This document shows, one piece after another, positions 57,301-64,000 of a stretch of 64,000 bases of DNA. The DNA is from Bryum argenteum. Lineage: Eukaryota; Streptophyta; Bryopsida; Bryales; Bryaceae. Numbering within the stretch: position 1 is the stretch's first letter; each line of letters opens with the position of its first letter. The stretch spans positions 6,421,845-6,485,844 of the forward strand of contig CM073326.1 in NCBI GenBank assembly GCA_037043015.1. The letters are read 5' to 3'. Below the pieces are notes generated by a model, which saw nothing but the letters and a program-made list of their open reading frames with translations, was not told the DNA's origin and searched no databases. The translations under genes were made by a program, and so were the position numbers.

Positions 57301-60300
57301 TTGGCACAGGCATAAGGCTTACGTTGTGGTGTATTTTGTCGTGTAGTGATATTTGTAGCTTCATAATTCTAGATCTTACGTCTAGGACTGTTCAATAGTA
57401 GCTACAACAACTTGCACTTATAGTGGGACCTGTAAGATGGCAGATACCAGGTTTATTTAGCGCTCAGGTTTATAGTTGCTCTATATGTCCACTCGTATAT
57501 TTGCTTCCAATGTCCTCTCCGTCTTCGTTTCCTTCATACTTCTAGGTCTGCAGGCCTATCATGTGATTCTTAGTACTCTTCCACTTGATTCACTGATAAA
57601 CTCTAGGCAGCATTGAGGTCGGCATATCCAGTTCCTGTAATTTTTGGAACTGGACTACGCACCGACATTGGAAAGTATGCTAGCTATTGCCATAGCAATT
57701 GATGAATTGTAGCTGGTAGCTACTATAGCCTTGCTTCCTGAAACAAGATGAGTGGCTTCCTCTCAGACTCTAACAACTACCTGATCTTTTTCATTTTGGG
57801 CGAACGCAGGTTGATCTCAAGGCACCAACCGCAGTGGTGCAGCGTACAGGTGGTACTATTGTCACCACCAAGGTATCTACCAATGGAATTGGACAGAATT
57901 GGTTGCCTAAAGCGTACAGGCGTGTAGAAATTAAGCAGGCATTCAAGCTCAAATATGAGGAATTTGACTTCAGCTACTATAACAAGACTCGCTTTGCTGG
58001 CCTGGAAAATGATATTGTCAACAGCTACTGCAACGCACTCTTGCAGGTGCGACCGTCTGCGACCGTCTGGTTCACTACCTCACTTTAATTATCATTCCTG
58101 CTCTTGGCATTTGTAATTTGTTGAGTCTACTAGTAAAGATTCTTAATTGTTGTTCATGTGTATTCACGACGTGATGCTAGCTTTTCCACAGCAAATATGA
58201 TTTAGAATGTGAGCATAAATCTTGTAATAGTCATCTCAAAGAATACTTCTTCTTGTGTTTCGGAGGCTGATTGTCGACTCAGTTGTCACTTGCAAGAATG
58301 TTCCATCGTATATGCTCCTTTGTTCCTCACGGTGGCGTGTTTGCTTTGAGCAAGTATCGAGTCTTTTAAGATTTTCGAGGTTTTCACCGTTTGCTGCAAT
58401 GGGGTGTAGGTCCTATATTTCATTCCGGAACTACAAGCAGCAGTCACTTCCCATGTCTGTGAACGAGAATTCTGCCTCACTTGTGAACTTGGATTTGTTC
58501 TACATATGCTGGACCTGGCACAAGGTGGCACCTGCCAGGTATGTGATAAATGAAAATTCATTTTACACTTCTGATTAGCTTGTTTAGGTAGTTTAGATAC
58601 CTCTTTGTGAGTTCCAATGTCGGGGAAGGTTGAAGATATAGTTGATTGGAGAACATGGTTACATTTGTTCTGTACGTTGTAGAGTAGTTCTCAGTTTTGA
58701 TTGTTAATGGGCTTGATGAGCGCTGTAGTCCGAGTGGTTTAGAGTCACGGCGGCAGCTCCAATCTGATTTATGCTGACTAGTGAAAGGGAACTTTGTGTT
58801 GCAGCCAAATAATCTGCTCCGAGCATTACGTCAGATGAGCGAGGCAGCAGCACTGGGATTGGTGGACGGTCCTGAAGAATGGGAGAATAGCAAGGAGAAG
58901 TCACTTGCCAAGCGAATTCAGAGCTTCAATAGCTTCTTACTTCAGCAAGTAGAATATCACTCCATCAACTGCTATATTATCGTCCACAGATGCTTCTGTG
59001 CCTGTATTTACTTCTCGTCATGGCCCGCTATTCAGCACTGTTCTGGATTGTGTTTCAGCACTGTAGAAACTATCAACTGACGCTGAAAATGATCAAAATG
59101 TTGGTATAGATTCACAAAGAAGGTGGTGGGCAGCTGGACTCGGAAGTACCGTCGCCAATACTTACAGTTAGCAGCAAGCTCTTTGGCATGGTTGTTCGTC
59201 TCGTTACAAAGGTTCATCTCGTTACCTTGTGTCAATGTTTATTTAGTAGTATCGTATTGAGAAACCTGGGCATTACAGAGCTTTGCTTCTTTGTTTATCG
59301 TTGGGGTGGTAGGTCCTTCAATAAACTCATTTCTGTTGCACATCATACTGACAGCATCCTTCATCTCGATACTTTTCGAGCTCCCTGGCTCAAAAACTTC
59401 AACAATTTTCGATACCACCATGTAAAAGACTTATGACCTTGTTTTCGTGATTGGTGACCCTATTGCAGTGTCGAGGTGCATCTCATGAGGATGTCGTCCA
59501 GGAGCGCATATCGTTTCAAGTGGACTTGCAGGTCTATTCTCGTCTAAACTGTTATATCATGGACTGCTTGTTACGTCAGCTATTTTCGTTCAGAAAGAGT
59601 TCCGTTCAGTTAACGCCTGGGGATTATGCATGTGGTGGTCAGTATCCAGCAGGGAAGCCGAATGCAGTGCGCCCATCTTTTGCGGAGTTGCTGGAAAAGA
59701 GTATGTGCAGGCAAGAAGAGAGGCCAAATTGGTGTGCGCACTGTCGTGCATATGTATCACTTCAGCTGGTTAGTGAGACATTCTAAGAATGTTCCCTTTG
59801 TGTGGGCTGAATTACTTCTACCATTGATTGTTAGAGAAATTCAACGTCAGTCTAGTGGCACAAATCTCTAAGTATTGAGGTGGCTTTTGCAGACCCGACA
59901 TCTGTGCAGTTTACCTGATGTCTTGATTATCAACTGCTGTATACAAAGAGAAACAGACTTGTATTATTGGTATGCTGACGGAGATTACACGCCCACCTTA
60001 GATTCAGGCAAGCCGAGACTTTCCACTAATGGCTCCAAGCCAGCGAGCTCTGGAACACAGGCCGTGCGTAACAATTGGCTACCGTTTCGAGTGGAGATCA
60101 CTGTTGATCCTGTGAATTGCTCTGTTACTGTTATTGAGGTACGTCCACTATATGTGATTCTCTACATGGTGGTTGTAGTACCCAACGTTAGGTCAGGTTC
60201 GACCTATTTTATCGAAATTGAGAATGTTGAATCTCTTAAGAATAAGGGTTGGTTGAAAGTGCAAATTTCTGGACTCCTAATGCCTAACGTTTGTGCAGTA

Positions 60301-63300
60301 TCAGTACCCAGGTAGAAACCCTCTGTACAGACAGTGAACGATGAGCTGATCGGGAAAGACTTACGATCTTCTAAGAGCTGAATGTTTGCAGGGTGCCACA
60401 GACGACACCAAAGACGTAGAAAAGAGCAAGGAAGGTACAGGGTCCACTAATTCAACCACCCGTATTCGTGCAGTTTATGAGCTGACTGCCGTCATCGCTC
60501 ATGTACACGACGAATTTGACACGGACAAGTCCTTTCAGGAAGAAAGTGAAGGACACCTCGTAGCACATGTCAAGGTGATACACGTTATCATAGCGAACAT
60601 TTCTCTCCTCTCCAACCACATATTGCTTGAATTCGAGAGATTTGCTTGTTACTTGCTTTTTGATCAACTTTTTCTTATGACTCGCCATGAGTAGTATGAT
60701 TTTGTCCACTGCTAATGTATACCTTGCAAATTGTAGATCCCTTCCTCGTACTCGGATAGTTTTGGAGGCATTTCTTTGGCGTCACCTGGGCCAGGTATGC
60801 ACTACTGGACGTAAGGAACACCCCCGAATAGTCGTATTACTATCAAGAAGGGACAGAAATTCTGCGCTGCTTTTGCTTCTAGTGAAAAGGAGATTGGGAG
60901 ACTTCCAGATATGATCAGAGTGCTAGTTTCATCAGCTGCATGAGTAACTTTCGAGTTTCTGAGTTGGCTTTTATATGATCATTTGGCGATGGTCCTCGAA
61001 CCGTGTCCTATTCAGGTGTTAGCCCCTCAACAACCTCTAGCAAATTGCAGCTCGAAACTGCACCTGTAAACTTGAGAGGAGCTCCGACGACATCAGACTG
61101 GGTTCTCTTTAACGACTTCTGCATTGCTCCTACTACTGCATCAGATGCGGTATTGTGCGAAATCCTTACTAAGTTTTTGCTGACTAATGTATCCTTTATG
61201 TGTGTAGTGTTCATCTGAATGAGTAGTTCTAGCTGCTGAATCTTTATTTTGAAAAGCACAATACGTGTAGGACACTTCTTTCCTGGAAGTAACCTAACCT
61301 TAATATTCATGACATCTCTTCTTTAGGTGACGCTTTACGGCAAGCAGAAGGTTCCGTGCCTGTTGTATTACTCTCGTCTAGAGGCTTCCGTTGCCGACGA
61401 CAGTATTCCAGAGCCCGAGGGTGTACCTATTAGCAAACTCACAATTCAACCTGTACCTGCAGGGTCTCAGGTTTACACTTTCACATCTGCTCTGAACTTG
61501 ATGCATTTAGTCGAAGCTCACTAAAGCCTAAGAAGGATCCAAATAAGTGTTACGTATTTGAGCGCAGTCTGATTCTCGTGAATTCTTCACGAGGCTAATT
61601 ATATCAGATGTGATGATCGTCAGTTTTCTTGAGGAACTTTTGTCAATCAAACTGTTTCTGACTTTGATGTTGTTTTCTTATGGATAGGAGAGAAGTCAGG
61701 CATCACCCATCTCCGATGACACTTTCAAGCGCCTTATTATGGAGACTAGATCACCTCAAGATTCACCTCCAGTCCCCAAGCCGTACACGACGTTTCTTCC
61801 GTTCGACATGACCACAGAGTTTCCTTTACCTGTAAGATATGCTCTTGCAAGCTCCACACAGTTTTTTTGTTGCATAGTAAATAACATCAAACAAGGATCT
61901 TTAGGTGATGATCACCACTCTCTCTTTGTTGTGACTTGAGCAGATGTTAGAGTACGTTCGGAGCAGGGTTTTGTGGGTTCTGCTCTTACATATAGGATGG
62001 AGGATAGAGTACTTGTAGCTGAGAGTCGGCACAATATTTGTCCCTTCATTCTTTCTCACTCCCTTGTCACCTGAAACTGAATTTCCTGATTTTATGTTGC
62101 AGAGAATGCTATTGGGCCTAGATGCAGAGTTTGTGGCTCTTTCGCCTGCAGAGAAGGTATGGCTACCATGGTGGAAGAATCTCAATTCGTGCTTGAATCA
62201 TATTGATGCTGAGTTCAACATTCGCGTGCTGCTTTGACAGGGAACCCGTGAAGATGGCGCAGAGTATATCATACGTCCAGCACGGCTTGGTCTTGCTCGT
62301 GTCAGTGTGGTATGTGCTGCCATTATTTATTTCTTTCAATTTCATCAATCAGCCTTAAGAAAAGAAGTAGAAGATTGTATTTTGATTGAGAGAGGATTCT
62401 TGCTTCATGCAGGTTCGTGGTGAGGGTTTACATGCTGGAGTTTGCTGTATTGACGACTATATTCGTGCGGTATATGAGCTACTCGATGCTGAATTTTCCT
62501 GCATGTATATGAGATATTGGTGACCTATCTAAAGCTCTTCACATGTATATTATCGCTGGAAATCAGAGGTTACGAAAGGGGTAGAATGACATCTTATGCA
62601 GGCCATGGCTGATTGAATGTCGATCTCCGTGCAGGTTGAGCCAGTATATGATTACTTGACACGCTACTCAGGAGTCTCGCCCGGTGATCTGGTAAGACAT
62701 TTATAACACTGACGAGGCATTTTTGTGCGTTTGAGTAGCTGACAACTGGACAGGATCATTTAGTATATTAACTATTCATTTTGTGGACAGGATCCAGCGA
62801 CATCTAAGCATCCTGTTACAACCCTGAAGAAGGCTTATCTCAAATTACGTTATCTGGTTGGTTACCTACACCACGACAATGATTTATGCCAAAGCATGAA
62901 ATCTCGTTCACCTTGAGTAATGCAAGCGTTTGAGGAGTATGAGCGGCTGCTTACAATATGCGTTCCTTGACAGGTCGACAAGGGTTGCAGATTTGTGGGG
63001 CATGGTCTGAAGAAAGATTTCCGCATGATCAATATTGTTGTGCCACAGTCTCAGGTGATGTTTCTGTAATTCTGATCTTGAATGTGTAATGATATTCATG
63101 TTTCTTTTCTTCCCATCAAGATCTTGAGTTCTCGAAGGTGACATCCGTTATTCACTACGGCGGTATAATAGCTCTTTGATGTTCAGCGCTCACCTACATG
63201 CATACATGCTAGGGCGATCATTGAATTTCTGAGATTGTGTGCTTGATGAGAATTTTTCAGATTATCGATACAGTAGAGCTCTTCCACCTAAAACGGCAAC

Positions 63301-63864
63301 GTATGCTGTCGTTACGGTTCCTGGCTTCTTACCTGCTCAATGTAAGTGCTCTCGCTCATCCTCGTTCGGTTTGTAGTTACTTCCGACAGCAGTTTTGTAT
63401 TTAGATTATATGCCCCATAGTTTGCATTCAGGATTCTGCCGCTTAGGTACATGCTGCCTGTCCATGGTCATTGACACTTACTACTGATTTCGCAGACGAA
63501 TATACAAAATGAAACGCACGACAGCATTGAGGATGCCTGCACGGTCCGTTTCGCTCTTTCATTGACTACCTTTTGGAAGTTGTTCCCATGAATTTATGTT
63601 CAGTAGCTTATCTATACCATCCTCGACTGAGCAAGGATACCGCACAAACTCCGAATGGTCTTAAGTGCGTTCAATATCTATTGTTACAGATCCCGTGAGG
63701 ATCATTCCTTGCTGATTTGACTAGGTCTTAGCCTGTTGGAATTGCATGGATTGAATTGTGAAGAGAGAAGGGCTGATTATAGCTGATTTGCTGAAATGTC
63801 GCAGGCTCTAAGGTTGTACGAGAAGTACAAGCAACTGGTGGCTGCAGGTGAATTCCATGAGAAG
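54362..63864 (+). CDS. PAN2: PAN2, catalytic subunit of the PAN2-PAN3 deadenylase (3' end outside window)
   Basis: 29 exons: 54362-54478, 54730-54896, 55031-55157, 55292-55424, 55589-55683, 55833-56006, 56299-56442, 56923-57210, 57810-58046, 58410-58538, 58805-58948, 59110-59211, 59469-59531, 59643-59768, 59893-60138, 60392-60574, 60737-60794, 61016-61149, 61327-61470, 61688-61831, 62103-62156, 62241-62309, 62413-62469, 62635-62691, 62791-62856, 62974-63054, 63261-63341, 63496-63543, 63805-63864 (1176 codons so far). PAN2 trims mRNA poly(A) tails in the cytoplasm with PAN3. Domains: WD40 propeller (1 to about 320), linker, inactive ubiquitin-protease fold (about 455-935), and DEDDh exonuclease with D992 and E994 (GLDAEFVAL), D1101 ([11 protein letters not shown]), H1148 and D1153 (HDSIEDA). 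The start has the context ACCATGG. The USP cysteine position is serine ([10 protein letters not shown]), as expected for a pseudo-protease. The last exon or exons are missing. Confidence 0.95.
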
Positions 63865-63960
63865 GTATGTCCCTCCTGGTCACTTTTTCTTGTTGTAGAG
63901 AATCCATTTTGTTGTTTACATATCTGATAGTTAATTGGACGTTGCTTCTTACTGTATGCT

Positions 63961-63981
63961 GTTTTTTTTTTTTTTTTTTTT
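63961..63981. repeat. Poly-T tract in a PAN2 intron near the window end
   Basis: A run of about 20 T lies just upstream of the right edge, in the intron after exon 29. It may be part of a polypyrimidine tract. Confidence 0.8.
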
Positions 63982-64000
63982 CTTCTTGTGACTGAGGGCA

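Noticed and set aside
61150-61218. Extension of PAN2 exon 18 through the open frame [16 protein letters not shown]
   Set aside because: Ending at the GT after GCG (61149) gives the same spacing as animal PAN2 before KVPCLLYY, whereas the extension adds extra residues.

Overview
This is nuclear DNA of a land plant. The coding genes are split by GT-AG introns. They include plant hallmarks: a TGA-class bZIP factor with a DOG1 domain, the chloroplast envelope protein TIC21, and an assimilatory NADH-type nitrate reductase. Repeat-rich, AT-rich DNA lies between them. I infer a non-seed plant, most likely a bryophyte, because the nitrate reductase hinge lacks the 14-3-3 serine found in flowering plants and the intron style fits. 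The species cannot be named from the sequence.

Layout: a SARD4-like ornithine cyclodeaminase/mu-crystallin family gene lies at 2.9-4.5 kb (+). About 15 kb of transposon-derived AT-rich DNA follows. A TGA bZIP gene (20.5-23.2 kb, +), TIC21 (24.2-25.7 kb, +) and an MTP1-type zinc transporter (27.8-30.0 kb, +) form a gene cluster. The nitrate reductase gene lies on the minus strand (32.4-35.4 kb) with a GC-rich upstream region. A scrambled satellite-like array (37.9-40.9 kb) and another repeat-rich stretch follow, holding one intronless F-box-like ORF (48.0-48.5 kb, -). The last 9.6 kb hold 29 exons of PAN2 (+), which runs off the right edge of the window.

I spliced each gene by hand from reading-frame continuity, splice dinucleotides and family alignment. 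Every predicted junction keeps frame. The genes do not form one pathway: pipecolate-type metabolism and TGA-dependent salicylate signalling (SARD4, TGA), metal and plastid transport (TIC21, MTP1), nitrate assimilation (NIA) and mRNA deadenylation (PAN2).

The most unusual content is mobile. At least four, and possibly six, non-autonomous elements have terminal inverted repeats starting near CCC-T-AA-G and sit at TTAA (or one-base variants), the target signature of the piggyBac superfamily. Two are siblings of 840 and 842 bp; one sits inside the CCHC zinc-knuckle region of a decayed Ty3/Gypsy-like gag-pol. A second group of TTA-flanked inverted-repeat elements (PIF/Harbinger-like MITEs) is also present, and two of these are stacked end to end against a TTAA element at 42.5-44.3 kb. 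The SARD4 gene carries internal duplications in which introns 1 and 2 hold decayed copies of the following exon's acceptor region.
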